64,000 nucleotides of DNA, taken from assembly GCA_024752435.1 (NCBI GenBank), contig CP103030.1:62001-126000 (forward strand). The letters run 5' to 3'. The translations under genes were made by a program, and so were the position numbers. Within the stretch, counting starts at the first letter, position 1. Each line of letters opens with the position of its first letter. Source of the DNA: Allantophomopsis cytisporea (Eukaryota > Ascomycota > Leotiomycetes > Phacidiales > Phacidiaceae). Below the pieces are notes generated by a model. It was not told the origin of the DNA, ran no database searches, and saw only the letters and a program-made list of their open reading frames with translations. This document shows positions 35,364-46,970 of the stretch, piece after piece.

Positions 35364-37484
35364 TTAATTGGCGTATATACTAGAGGAACGCCACTTCTTT
35401 CCGTACTGATACAATGAAAGGCATGATCAGCAAATAAACTAAAGGATAAACCCTTTTTGAGAAGAGCACTTACTCGCTGCAAAATGAACAAAGGTGGTAC
35501 CATCGCCAAGCTGATGAAGCCTAACAAACTCGAAGCCCAATGAATCCCAAGTGACTTTACCATACGCGCTGCTGCTAGAGGCAATGCACCACCAAAGGAA
35601 CTACGGTAGAAAGCGTTGCCCGCAAAAACTCCGGCAACATGACGAGGGTAAGATTCACCAAGATAGTTGAGGACAGTTTGAAAGGTCAAGTGGAATCCTG
35701 GTGCAAAGAAAGCAGTTCCAATAATAGGCACAATCCAGTGAACACTGTGCATGACATGAGTTGTCAGCATTTTCTCTCGCCCATTTATGAACATAGGAGC
35801 AGAGTGGTCTTGGATATGGAGGAGGTTGGTTGGAGAATAGACTTACTCTTTGCGCGATGTCCATCCAAATATGAAGAGACAGATAGGCATACAAGTCGCT
35901 CCAATTGCTCCAGGAGTGATATGATCTTCTGGCTCGACAGTAATGCCTTGTTCCTTCTGTTTAGCTAAATGTGGCTGGTAGTAAAAGTATAGCCATAACA
36001 TGTATGAACCGACAGATATCACTGCACCAACGAGGATTCCGATAAATGCCACTGTACAACGAGGTTAGTGACGGAAGTTCGCAAAAATGCTTGGAAGAGA
36101 GATTCTGCCTACAAGACTGTTGCATTTGTGTAAAGTCGTAGATGTCCTCAAAGACTGCCATAAAGAAAGATGTCAGTAAACTCATTATGTTGCGAACCAT
36201 TGAATAGAGGAATCTATGGAGAACACGACTGACCAAAAGGGAAGAACTCAAACCAGAGATATAAGATCCCGTAGATGAACATGGTGTGTATGTTGATGAA
36301 CAGAATAACTGGATCGATGAAGGACAATTTGAAGTCAACAGCGATCTGCTCAACCATCTTCAAAAATAAGTTGGTCTTTGGTGCTTCCACCTCGCTTTGG
36401 CTTCGATATTTCAAGTCGCCAGTGCGTCGACGAAGCCCTTCTGCACGACGTAAGAGAATGTTTGCTGGCGAAGTCTCAGGTAGAAAGAAGAATAGAACGA
36501 CAGTTGAAAGAGCTGATAATCCAGTAATGAGCCATAACGCGGCTGACCATGAGCCCCAACGATCACTGTACAACGAATATTGATTCTTAGCATTGCCCAT
36601 TTCTCAAGTATGGCAGAAAAGGGGAGCTTCAAATCATTGACTACTCACACAACTGCTGTACCAATAATCTAGTTTTCTTAATCAGTATACGATTGACCAG
36701 CCCTGATGAGGTTGAGTGACTTACCGGACCAAACACTGGACCGAAGAGACCACTCAGAACATAAGTAGCCATAGCATATGGGACCTCAATAGGCCCGAAA
36801 ACTTCAGCGATAGTTGTTCCTCCTATGCAAGTCGGAGAAGTCCCTGCGAGTCCGCCTAGGAATCGAAGGATGAGAATAGTCTGAATATTCTTCGCCAAAG
36901 CAGCGCCGATATTGAAGAGGCAGAACACCAAAGATCCAATTACATAAACTGGGGTGCGGCCGATTGATGGCAGATTCGAAATCGGAGACAACTGTAAAAT
37001 AAGAGGGATTCTAATGTCACTTGATGCCCGACAAAAAGGGAAAAGAAAACAAGGGAAATAACGGGGGATTCGAGCATACAATGAGAGGGCCGATACCATA
37101 AGCGATGACAAACAACGAGAGACCCAGCGTTGCGTCAATGGTTGAAACGTCAAACGTCGTCTCGATCGAAGGAATGCTTGCCGAGTATATTCCAGGAGCA
37201 GTGTAGAAGCTGAGATTCACGAGAATCACGTTACTCAATACCAAAAGCCTCGTCGCTCTGTTCCAGTTTCGTGGCATATCAGGATCATCAGGACCCGTCC
37301 ATTCAACCGCATATTGCTGACTATCAGATAGCTTCTCTTTGTCTGACGTTTCTCCAGTAATATTCAAGCTGGAAGACTTAGCGATTAACGAATCATACTG
37401 GATCTCGGTCGGTGAAGCAAATTTGTCGTGAACCACAAATTTGAGAATTCGACCGAACGCAGTCTCGCGGAGTAAAATACTCAT
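35364..37484 (-). CDS. Major facilitator superfamily transporter (drug:H+ antiporter type)
   Basis: Eight exons: 37484-37080, 36991-36725, 36668-36649, 36565-36234, 36154-36113, 36051-35847, 35744-35474 and 35405-35364, giving 527 aa. Exon 3 is only 20 bp and exons 5 and 8 are 42 bp. After a hydrophilic N-terminus, PDDPDMPRNWN leads into the first membrane helix, as in fungal DHA1 transporters. The conserved loop reads SNLPSIGRTPVY, and RFLGGLAGTSP and LPETSPANILLRR fit helix 4 and the central loop. About 12 helices can be counted. It is probably the cluster exporter or self-protection pump. One cluster motif lies 224 bp upstream. Confidence 0.93.
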
Positions 37485-38250
37485 ACTGCTTTTTTCCGTC
37501 TCTCTTGCCTTCTCACCTTTGAAGAGGTTTCTGCTGACTTTTTGGTGAGATTGTCTGGATTACAATGGACAATCTCCTAGAAGTCTGCTCTCACTTATTT
37601 AAGAACGTACCAGAAGACGTAATGAAGACCTCTGGCTGTTGAATAGGGAGTGTAAAACAACGCATGTTATCGAGATAATATGGAGCTGATGCTTATACAG
37701 GCTTAGTGGACCTGCGTACGGTAGGATGGCCTAACGCCGATATTTCTTAACAACGATGGCAGGGATATCCATATGGCTTATCTCCGATCTCATGGACCTT
37801 CCATGCAGGTGAGATTGCGGTACTGTATTCATGCATTAGCCGACAATAACATGGTAGTATTCGCCATAGTTACCTTAAGTAGAAGCTACATCGAAACTAG
37901 CCTGTTACATTAGGCACACACTATGTATTCAACCTTAACTTCACTTTTATACGATTGTTATGAGATGAGGTATGGATATATAGCTTTCCTATTTTAGATC
38001 ATACTGCAAAATAACGGATGAAATTATTGATGTCAAAATCTATTAAGGCTTCCTGTTCAGCGCACCAGGAGGTTTATACAAAGATGCAGAGTAGCAAACC
38101 CCTTGCCGCCATACTAATCTAAAAGTACTTGCTTTCTAAGAGAAGTTCACTAAGATCTGTGTAAAGAGTGTTCAGAGTCATTCCCTCCGTTCTTTGCCCC
38201 CTCAGCTGTAGAGCGCTGTAGCACATGGCTAACAGCAAGCTCGACATCAT
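37485..38250. other. Intergenic region with the MFS promoter
   Basis: No gene is supported. The promoter of the MFS gene with one motif copy at 37708 is followed by the AT-rich 3' flank of the FAD oxidase gene. Confidence 0.6.
37708..37719 (-). promoter_or_regulatory. Cluster motif upstream of the MFS transporter
   Basis: The plus strand reads GGACCTGCGTAC, the exact reverse complement of the site at 21165, in the orientation expected for the minus-strand MFS gene and 224 bp from its start. Confidence 0.7.
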
Positions 38251-40189
38251 CTATAGCTCTTCGTTCCAGAAGTCGTCTATAGATGTCCCAGACTTTGTAT
38301 TACCGGCACTGGGCAACTTTTGGCCGCCAGGAACCAGACGCTGGAAAACGTGCGTGGGGTCGTAGACGGCCTGCACAGCTCGCAGTTTAGTCAAACTCGT
38401 CTCTCCATAGCTTTCTAGAACAGGTTGGTTCCACCCAGAGTAGGGAAGCATACTGCAGAATCTCAGCTCCGGGAATTCAAGAAATTGAGCAAAATGCAGG
38501 GACAAGGAAGACTAACAGGTAAGGGTGTAGAAGACCTCGCTCGGCGGCCAGCTTCTGCATTCTCTGCACAAATTCATCATGGGCGGTCAGCACCCGATCG
38601 GCATCAGCCTCTTCCGAGAAAGTGACGCCGAAATAAAGGACTACATATTAGGAAACGCCCCGGTCAGCTACCGCGGCCAAAGATGGATAAAATAACTTTA
38701 CTTACCTCCAAGCGTGGTGTTGCTGGTACCATTAAGGCCCAATGCGTTACCACCTTTGAGCACTCCTTGTTCTACTTGTCGTGGGGTGATAGGCATGTTG
38801 CAGTGTAAGCCGTAGAAGCCTGGCACATCTCGGTAGTTCTGTAGCCACAGACGGAATTGCCACCAGATATCCTTATATAATTGCGCATCCGCGTAGACTG
38901 TGATAATCCGCTGTGCTTGACTGTAAATTGGAAGAGAGCATTGTTAACAAAGGGACGGACTCTTGAAATCTTCCGATGTGACTCACAATTCGCCATCTGG
39001 AAAGCCATCATTCAGCTCATTAGCTAGATCCGTGTAGTTCCTATTATGAAGCGTATTCTTGTAATGTGGTGTTTTGTTCCACGCTTGAAGAATCTCAGGC
39101 AGCTCATGGACATTGTCGTTGTACACAACTGGAGAGAAATTGATGGTTTCATTGGTGGTACCGTTGAAACCGTACTGAGGTAGTGCATGAGTAAGGACAT
39201 CGTCGACGGCTTGATGGACATGGTAATCGTATATCACATCTGTAATTTCGTCGAGAGAAGATTCAGGATAATAGAAGAGACCGCCGAAAGTGCGTCCAGC
39301 AGGGGTTTCGAAGGTAGCCAGATGGTAATGGGTAACGACGCCAAAGTTGTTGTTACCGCCCTTGAGAGCCCAAAAAAGATCGGGATGACTGTGGGCATTT
39401 GCATTGACGATTGTGCCATTGGCCAGTACGACCTCGTAGTTGAGGACGTTGTCGATAGCGAGGCCCTCGCGGTTCGTGAAGTAGGAGAAACCAGCGCCCA
39501 GGGCCAGTCCTAAGCCTACCTTACGGTAACGGCCAATAACGGCCGATCGATTGTGGGGATCGAGGGCGGCGTACACAGAGCCCAGATGGGCACCAGCACC
39601 CACACGGATATATTCATCAGAATACCCGCCATCCGCGTGAAACTCGGTCGCATTGATCCGTTCCATGGGCATCAGAATACCATCGTGGATGTTTGCTGCA
39701 CCGGGGATTGCACTATGGCCGCCGCCTTTGATCGAGAACTTACAGTCGTTGGCAGCGAATAGAGCGACTGCCTGAGAAACTTGTGCTGTCGACTCAGGGA
39801 GGAAGACACATCCTGGATTGAGAAACTCGGTGGCCGCTGTAGACGTTGTCAGTCATGATCCTCAGTATATGGTCTAAGGGGCAAAGAACACAGGGATACT
39901 TGCACCAAAATTCGAAATTCTGAAAGGTATAGGTAGACGTATCTTGGCTGTGGACACCAGCAGGGAATGTTCGATGGAGTAGATCACACTTAATGGAGGA
40001 ATATTTTCAGCATGGGAAAAGGAAAGAAGATGAAAACTGCCAGAAGAAAAAAAATGAAATGGAAAGGAAGGACAAGGATGAACATTAGAGGTTTTTACGA
40101 ACACATTTTGATGTTGTGATGGCGGTCGTCAGCGGAAGAAGAGCTGCACCGCCTAAGCAGCCGAGCATAGAAGAGATAGAATAGTGCAT
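38251..40189 (-). CDS. Secreted FAD-linked oxidase, berberine-bridge-enzyme type
   Basis: Six exons: 40189-40103, 39988-39904, 39836-38987, 38920-38706, 38640-38517 and 38452-38251, giving 520 aa. A signal peptide (MHYSISSMLGCLGGAALLPL) is followed by the FAD_binding_4 fold: NPGCVFLPES, then GGGHS, whose His is the expected covalent FAD site, GAGAHLGSVY, and ALKGGNNNFGVVT. The C-terminal BBE segment is VQAVYDPTHVFQ. I see no obvious second flavin-linking Cys. Intron 2 uses a GCAAGT donor; this is the only choice that restores FWSATEFLNPG. Such enzymes carry out oxidative cyclisation, dehydrogenation or alcohol oxidation in many fungal pathways. It is divergent from the small secreted protein gene across a promoter with two motif copies. 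Confidence 0.92.
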
Positions 40190-40396
40190 AACGAATTGGC
40201 AACCAACACAAAATATTTGGATTGCTTGAGATATTCTCCGAGCAAGGAGACTATCAAGGGCATACTATATAATACCTTTTTGTGCATATGTACGTGATGT
40301 TTATATTTCCAGAAAGCCCATTCTCACTTTTGCCTCTTTTGCTTTTCCCATTCTCTGCCACTTTCGCCCAAGAAAATACAATTCGGACTTCAAACT

Positions 40397-40408
40397 GGAC
40401 CAGAGTAC
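40397..40408 (-). promoter_or_regulatory. Cluster motif, FAD oxidase/secreted protein promoter, site 1
   Basis: GGACCAGAGTAC on the plus strand, the reverse complement of GTACTCTGGTCC, 208 bp from the FAD oxidase start. Confidence 0.55.
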
Positions 40409-40423
40409 GTGGGCTGATGGGGC

Positions 40424-40435
40424 GGACCCGAGTAT
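40424..40435 (-). promoter_or_regulatory. Cluster motif, FAD oxidase/secreted protein promoter, site 2
   Basis: GGACCCGAGTAT on the plus strand, one base off the consensus, 132 bp before the secreted protein start and only 15 bp from site 1. Confidence 0.55.
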
Positions 40436-40566
40436 GCTCAAACATCGCCTGATCAATGGATGATAGCTGTAGAGGTACTACTATAGATAAATCCTACAAA
40501 TTATGGTACTCAGAAGACACAAGAAAGGGCGACAACAATCACTTAGAGGTCGAAGTCAGAACAATC

Positions 40567-41232
40567 ATGAGATCCCCCTCCTTCCTCCTTTTCATTCAAG
40601 CGAGCCTGCTCTCGGCTGTCAGAGGCAAACACCAGTCATTCGACTACCCTGGACTAGCAGAGAGAGACTGTCAACTACGCTGCCCACCAAGCAGCGACCC
40701 CGATCAGGTCGTTTTACCAGCAATCACGAGTGTCAAGAATGCTTCTGGGGAGTGGGAGAATACCGTCGAGTGCTGGCAGGTAGATAGCATCTCAGCCCGT
40801 CTCCCGGGCATTGACAATGCCTACCGTCTCGATTGGGAAGACGGATTTGATGCTGGATACCAATACATCTTCTCAGGACAGTCCTTCATGAAAGCACACA
40901 GCACCCCGGAACCTAGTCTCATTGTTGTAGGCGGTGGAATTGGTAAGTAGTGATCACAAAAACCAAACAACTTAGTGAGCATGACTGACCCGCTGTCACT
41001 TCAAGGCGACCTACGTATGCCTTCTGGACGTTGTTTACGTGTCGGTCCCGGAGACAACTTCTTCTCCTTGGGTACCAAGGGTCTGATGACTGCCTGGTGG
41101 TCGGCAGGAACTGTTGTGTCGGACTTTTATTTCAAGGATGGTAAGACTCCGGAACATATTGTTGTCCCTGAGTTGAAAGAGCACACAAACAATAAGATGC
41201 AGAGTTTCCGTCTTCAGGGAATCCAGCTTTGA
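40567..41232 (+). CDS. Small secreted protein, possibly cupin-like
   Basis: Two exons, 40567-40942 and 41006-41232, giving 200 aa. I started at the ATG that opens a clean signal peptide (MRSPSFLLFIQASLLSAVRG); an upstream in-frame ATG at 40456 would bury it. The mature part has Cys residues in CQLRC, VECW and GRCLRV. The pattern HSTPEPSLIVVGGG, then RVGPGDNFF and KGLMTAWW, resembles the two beta motifs of a cupin barrel, although the metal-binding His set is not clear. I do not recognise a named family. It shares a promoter and two motif copies with the FAD oxidase, so a role in the pathway in the secretory route is likely. Confidence 0.8.
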
Positions 41233-41724
41233 GGGGGAGGTTGGGTGTTGATTAGTTTGAGACTGCGGTGGCGAATCTCAACAGATAGTCAATAAGAACA
41301 CACATGCTTCCTACATCGTTCCTAGTCTACGAAGATGAAAACTTTATCCTGAAAATTTCCGAGCCGCCGTAGCCTAGTACCTTTTAAGTGTCAGCCTGGA
41401 TCGTAATTCATAATCATCAACTCGCCATACTGTTTCCCAAAAACCAAAGTTCAAGTTTCCACATCCCGTAAGGAGCCATAGGCGGCGTGTTATTTAGCAT
41501 AAGTGAAAGATTTAGAAGACGAGACAAAACAGTAAAGATATCCAGCGTAGTGAGATATTTACAAAAGTATGAACAGATGATGCGAGGAAGAGTCAAAGGG
41601 ATTGTCTATTCGTTATGAGAAAAAGAAGTCCTAGACGCACATGAGTCTAGAATTAACTATCTACCCATGATATACCTCCAGATGATACCTCGCACCTTCA
41701 ATCCACGGCAACATTGTAGGTAAA
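41233..41724. other. Intergenic region between convergent genes
   Basis: Nothing is supported here beyond the 3' flanks of the secreted protein and hydrolase genes. Confidence 0.5.
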
Positions 41725-43044
41725 TCAAAAGTCATGCCTCCACAAGAATTCCAACGAGTCTGCCATCAGATCTGGTGCGGTATGATGAAAGAGAATCAGG
41801 TGGCCTGTATCAGCATAAACTTTGACTTCATGATCCACAGCCTGTGGGAACTTGTCATACAGGGCGTACGGCTGGCTGCCGCAGAATCGACCCCCGCAAA
41901 AAGTAGTATCCCCTAGATGTAGCCAGAACCATTAGCTCTGCTCTTGAGTATAACTAAACGAAGAGCGATTTATGCGAATGCCCTGTATGAATTACTTACG
42001 ATCTCCGATTCCTAAAAACACTGGGCCACGGTATTCGGGCGCTTTCACGAGATGATATACAAATGTTATGGCAGCACCGAGAGAGTCGAAGTCTCGAGTT
42101 TGCCTACCCAATATTTAGGCCAGTACTATCATATATCCATGGAGCACACTTACCAGTCGTATTCTAGGATGTCTTCATCATAAGACCCACCAAAACATGC
42201 CGCCTTACGTCCTTCACGAGTTGATTGAGTTTGATATGTTGGTTGAATGTGAGCCCAACGCTCAGGGTCGACCTGTTGAGCCGGAGCTTGCAGACCTGAG
42301 AGGAAAGCGGGATAGATCCAGCTTGCGTCCCATGAAATACCATGCAACATGATGGCATCCAGGTCTTCGGGATACTGTTGCGCTAGGGAATTGGCGACAA
42401 TCGCCCCAATGGAAAATCCAACTAAGACAATCTTCTCCCATTGCCTCCCAGTGACTTCACCTTTGCGCACCTGCTGGATCAAATGGTGGATTGTTTCCAC
42501 ATAGGTTTGTGTTTGTGCCTCGAGCAAGCCATTGGGGAATGTGCTATTGCCGTTTCCTGAGACATAAAGATGAGAACGTGTGGTAAAGCGCCAGGAGAAG
42601 AGAGGAAACGATGGATATCATGCTCAAACTGGTGGACTTACCAACGAGGTCAACCGCCAAAGTAGGATAGCCTTCGCGGTTCATGCGACGAACCCAGCTA
42701 TAGGTATCAGGCTCATACTTGGAATCCCACATATCCTTATTGAACGAGGCCCCATGAATCAGCAACTGAAGGGTGTCGGAGTGAGCATTTGTTCTCGTCG
42801 GCTCGCAAAGACGGGAGGAGATATTATACGAATTCGATACGAGAATCTCCTTGGCAGCTAATGAATAGAGGACATCCAATCCGTATTCACGGTTGACAAA
42901 TGAATGTTCCGCTGTTCTCGCGACACGAACCGGGATATCGTAATTGGAACACGTAGGTCGAGACATGACATGCTGATAGGAGGCTGATAGGGAGCCCGGG
43001 AGTCCTAGCATATGTGCAGCCAGAAGCAAGGACGGCAAACGCAT
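41725..43044 (-). CDS. Secreted alpha/beta hydrolase
   Basis: Four exons: 43044-42642, 42556-42154, 42103-42000 and 41912-41725, giving 365 aa. I chose the ATG at 43044, which gives a signal peptide (MRLPSLLLAAHMLGLPGSLSA), over an upstream ATG at 43086. The oxyanion segment is LIHGASFNKDMWD, the nucleophile elbow is LVGFSIGAIVANS (GxSxG), and ADTGHL carries the expected catalytic His. Two C-terminal Cys lie in FCGGRFCG. It is an esterase, lactonase or amidase by fold; the substrate cannot be inferred. Motif copies at 43207 and 43232 lie upstream, shared with the divergent SDR. Confidence 0.9.
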
Positions 43045-43206
43045 GATGATGAGTGTAGGTGATTGTGAAAAGCTGTGTTTCCGCAAATGGTGAATATATC
43101 AATAAACGCAATCAGAGGCTATCTTTCATATCCTCATCAGCAGCTCAGGTCAAGAGACTGCGTCATAGGAATTTAGTAAGATTCGTTATATTTTGGATGT
43201 AGTCAC

Positions 43207-43218
43207 GGACCCGCGTAT
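43207..43218 (-). promoter_or_regulatory. Cluster motif upstream of the alpha/beta hydrolase
   Basis: GGACCCGCGTAT on the plus strand, 163 bp from the hydrolase start. A second near-match, GTACTCAGGTAC, lies at 43232-43243 in the opposite orientation, 13 bp away. Confidence 0.6.
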
Positions 43219-43393
43219 GATGCTCAGAAAAGTACTCAGGTACATCTATCCACAAACGAATCTGTATACCCACAATTGATTTTCTGCTTGGCTTGAATAA
43301 TTACCATACAGAGAGAGAAAAGATCGTTGATAGGGAGATTAACGTCACTTACGGGCTTTGTTGGAACAAGACCGCCAATTATTCCACTCTTAC

Positions 43394-43414
43394 TGACCTG
43401 CGTACGCCGGGTTC
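43394..43414. promoter_or_regulatory. Cluster motif upstream of SDR A, with an overlapping inverted half
   Basis: TGACCTGCGTAC at 43394-43405 is the reverse complement of GTACGCAGGTCA. It shares its GTAC with GTACGCCGGGTTC running the other way, making an imperfect palindrome centred on GTAC, 164 bp before the SDR start. Confidence 0.55.
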
Positions 43415-43568
43415 AGAGTATTTGAATGACTTCCACATACTCTCTTCCGTTTTTGTCCCCTCCTTCTTCTTACTCAAGCTGCTGTCTTTTGAAGTTACAA
43501 TTCTCTGAGTAGTCCACATTATCATTTGTCTCATCGTCTCGATACATTCCCAACACCTACTCACAACG

Positions 43569-44547
43569 ATGCCAGCGCGTGTATGGCTAATCACCGGATC
43601 CTCTTCAGGATTTGGTCGGGAGATTGCTATTGCAGCGGCAAAGATTGGGGATACGGTGGTCGCCGCATCTCGCGATCCTTCCAAGCTTGATGATCTCAAA
43701 CATGTGGGGAATATCATTCCGCACAAATTGGATATCTGCGCCGGTGATAAAGAGGTGCAGGCCCGCATTGCAGAAATCCTAGGTATTGTCGGTCACATCG
43801 ATATCCTCATCAACAATGCAGGATATATACTGGAGGGCGCGATTGAAGAGTGCAGGTTAGGACGCTCTTTCGTTTCTTTCTGGTCCCTAGCTATCCAGCT
43901 ATTTGCGTTTTACAAAATGTCGACCTTATGAACTAACATTGCCTTTGCGAGTTTATAGTGCACAAGAGGTAGAAGATGTTTTCGAAGCCAACGTCTTTGG
44001 TCAACTGCGAGTCCTTCGAGCGGTTCTACCTTCCATGCGATCTCAGCGATCCGGTGTTGTCGCCAATATGGGATCTATAGGCGGATGGTCAGGTACGCCT
44101 ACAGCCGGACTTTACTGTGCCACCAAAGCCGCGGTTGCTATCTATACTGAAGCATTGCGTGGAGAGCTCGCGGACTTCTCTATTGAAACGACGTGCATTG
44201 AGCCGGGATATTTCCGTACGAACTTCCTGGCCAGCACCGGAGGCCATAAAGTCGTCGCTCAGAAGCACATTCCAGCTCTTGAGAAAGTGACACAAGGAAC
44301 GCGCGATGCTTTGGCTGCCTATGATCACCACCAGCCGGGCGATCCCGTCAAAGGCGCAAAGGTTATCGTGGAAGCTCTGACCAAGACTGGTCGTGCGCAT
44401 GGACGCCATCTGCCACCGCGTCTTTCGGTCGGTCGGGATGCAGCGATAATCATTAGCCAAGCTCTCGATCGGGAGAGGGAGGGGATTGAGAAGTGGCAGG
44501 ACTTGACGACTACTACTGATTGCGATGATATCAACGCGCAGAACTGA
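43569..44547 (+). CDS. Short-chain dehydrogenase/reductase (SDR A)
   Basis: Two exons, 43569-43855 and 43959-44547, giving 291 aa. TGSSSGFG at residues 9-16 binds the nucleotide, NNAGYI is intact, the Ser lies in NMGSIGG and the YxxxK pair in GLYCATKAAV, so the enzyme should be active. It belongs with the other two SDRs in this block (45.6 and 47.9 kb), which share the opening VWLITGxSSGxG and the EANVFG/QANVLG helix. Its single phase-2 intron falls just after GAIEEC, the same place as in SDR C. The oxidoreductase step and cofactor preference are not evident. Confidence 0.93.
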
Positions 44548-45568
44548 AACGAACTTAGGTAGCCCTCCAAACTTGCATGGATGATAATGGTTGAATGGAT
44601 TGGTAGATCGATGGCTTGGGTTCGACATACTTTGCTCGTCCGTCACGTTCTTTTCATTGGGTATTTCCATAGATAGTACACATATGCAATTAGACCCAAT
44701 TCCTGAGCCAGAAACCCGTAGCCAATGATAAACTGAGATCAGTGACAGACGTTGAAACAGCCCTAGATTTAGTGAATCACGTGAAGTCAGAGGGTATTTG
44801 ACCAAGTATCTGTGACCATTCAACACCTCCTAAATTTGCACAAGCGACATGACAAAAACTCCACAGTATCAGAGTCGTAACCTCAGTTGATCGTCTTTTG
44901 ATGTCTGTGTTGAATTCTACTGTTGTGTCTAATCCCTTTACACTTCACAGACTTCCCTTGACATCACAATGTTGTTATGGTTCAATACCTTGTGATCAAC
45001 AGTAGGACATCCTATTCGTGAATCGGAGTTAAGCTATGCTGTCTCTCGTCAATCGGTGAAATGTCTTTTACTATCCCTACAGAACCTCTGTACTCAGGTA
45101 TCTTGTTCGGCGATAAATCAAAGAAGATAGTGATTGAGTCGGTGTCAATCAGATGTTGGGGTTTATTCTTCGGCATTACGAAAGTTCTCCGCATTATGCC
45201 ACGTCATATTCGGCGTCTTTCATCTAAATGCCTTCACTCAAGTACCAAAACGTATGATGATTTACTGGCTACATTGATGTCTGAACACGCACGCATGACC
45301 GTACGCCGGTCCCTCACTCCAAAGTGGATACATCACGGGGACTTCTGTGAGGAGCAGCTCAAGATTTCAGTCTATAAGTTAGATAATTGCATTCTCGTCT
45401 TGAGGTCTTTCCATCCTCATCAGCTTCTCTATTCTCATTCCTGCCACATCTACCATTTCTCCAGCTTCTTGTGTTTGCTCGGCAGTCTGATAGCCAGGCC
45501 TTCTTAATTCGTGGAATTATTGGAACAAACAACCTACTTCCTTATCTTTTAAGCTCAACTTCATCACA
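44548..45568. other. Intergenic region with the SDR B promoter
   Basis: A 148-codon open frame at 45061-45507 overlaps the promoter of SDR B and has no recognisable domain; I regard it as chance. The cluster motif at 45301 lies inside it. Confidence 0.55.
45301..45312 (+). promoter_or_regulatory. Cluster motif GTACGCCGGTCC upstream of SDR B
   Basis: It lies 257 bp before the SDR B start in the same orientation as the sites before the NR-PKS and the methyltransferase. Confidence 0.6.
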
Positions 45569-46444
45569 ATGGCCCCTTCCAGAGTCTGGATGATCACTGG
45601 TGCCTCCTCCGGGCTAGGCCTTGAACTTGCCCTGTTTGCAGCCCGCCATGGGGATCGCGTCCTGGCGGCATCGCGAAACCCAGCCAAGCTCAAATCGTAT
45701 GAAACCTCCGAGAAGAATTTCAAGGCGGTGCGACTTGACCACAACGAGCCGCTGCCACAGATCAACGCAGCCGTCAAGGATATCATAGCCATTCACGGCA
45801 CAGTCGATATTGTGGTGAACAACGCGGCTTACGTGCAGACGGGCATGATCGAGGAAGTTTCCCCACAAGAAACATTGCGACAGTTCCAGGCAAACGTTCT
45901 GGGTCCCCTCAACGTTTACCGTGCTTTCTTGCCACACTTGAGAGAGAAACGTTCGGGCACTCTGGTGACCATCGGATCTATGGCTGCGTGGTACCCGATG
46001 CCGGGTTGTAACCTATACGACGCCACCAAAGCCGCTCTGCGCTGGCTGGGAATTGGACTGGCAGGCGAAGTTGCGCAGTTTGGCATCCGGCACACTCTCA
46101 TTGAGCCTGGTTTCTTCCGCACCGATTTACTCAACCCGGCTGCAAACATTGCTAAGACCAGCGAGTCATCCCGTCTGCCAGCTTATGCGGAAATCAATGC
46201 TACCACCGATGCGAACTTTACTGCTTTCAATGGAAATCAGTTGGGCAATCCAGTCAAGGGTGCCGAGATCATGTATGACGTTATCACATCCACGGGCGTT
46301 GCAGCTGGTAAGGAACTACCTGAGTTTCTGCCTTTGGGAAGTGATGCAAGTGAGGAGATTGCCAAAGCTGCGGCCAAGACTATTGCTACGGTAGATGAGT
46401 GGCGATCTGTCAGTGCTTTGACCGACTTTCCTAAGGGCCAGTAA
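45569..46444 (+). CDS. Short-chain dehydrogenase/reductase (SDR B), intronless
   Basis: A single exon encodes 291 aa, the same length as SDR A. TGASSGLG binds the nucleotide, VNNAAY replaces NNAG, Ser is in TIGSMAAW and the YxxxK pair is in NLYDATKAAL, so catalysis should be intact. It lacks the intron that SDR A and SDR C share after the GxIEE segment. It is probably a paralogue of SDR A by duplication, with intron loss or an older divergence. One cluster motif lies upstream, so it should be co-expressed with the pathway. Confidence 0.93.
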   Translation: MAPSRVWMITGASSGLGLELALFAARHGDRVLAASRNPAKLKSYETSEKNFKAVRLDHNEPLPQINAAVKDIIAIHGTVDIVVNNAAYVQTGMIEEVSPQETLRQFQANVLGPLNVYRAFLPHLREKRSGTLVTIGSMAAWYPMPGCNLYDATKAALRWLGIGLAGEVAQFGIRHTLIEPGFFRTDLLNPAANIAKTSESSRLPAYAEINATTDANFTAFNGNQLGNPVKGAEIMYDVITSTGVAAGKELPEFLPLGSDASEEIAKAAAKTIATVDEWRSVSALTDFPKGQ

Positions 46445-46970
46445 ATGCATCTCCTTAGCTTTGAAAGAGAAGGATTGATTGAGATTCTTGGGTTGTTCAT
46501 AGGCTTACTGTATTTAAACATGTGTCAGACATAGAGAATTCAATTAGCCATAGTGTCATCCTTATATCATCTTGTTGAAATTCACACTTGCAATCATTCT
46601 ATTGTACAGCAGTCGTACCCTCAGTATGGTAATTGTATATCGCACGTGGATACACCAGATTTCATATGGCCTCTTAGCAACGCAATGTCGCAGCAAGCAG
46701 CAGCCGAACAAGATATAATATATACTTGAATCGGAAATCGCACTAAAAGAGGCAAGTTGGCCGAATAGGCGAAAATGATACTCACATGTGAACCAAGAAA
46801 CACTGGTCACGTCAGATATCAATTCCTTTCTTCAACAACTGTGGATATATGGTTACTTTGGATCTGGACGAAATAAGAGCAGCAAGAAAGCATTTCTGAA
46901 TGCGTTTGAAAACGAATCACGTTTTCTGAAGCGCTATTTAACATTTTCACTAGGAAGTTCAACGGCGTAT
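46445..46970. other. Intergenic region between convergent SDR B and SDR C
   Basis: No gene is supported; these are the 3' flanks of two convergent genes. Confidence 0.5.

Noticed and set aside
45061..45507. 148-codon open frame upstream of SDR B
   Set aside because: No domain or homology signal, and it overlaps the SDR B promoter and its motif.
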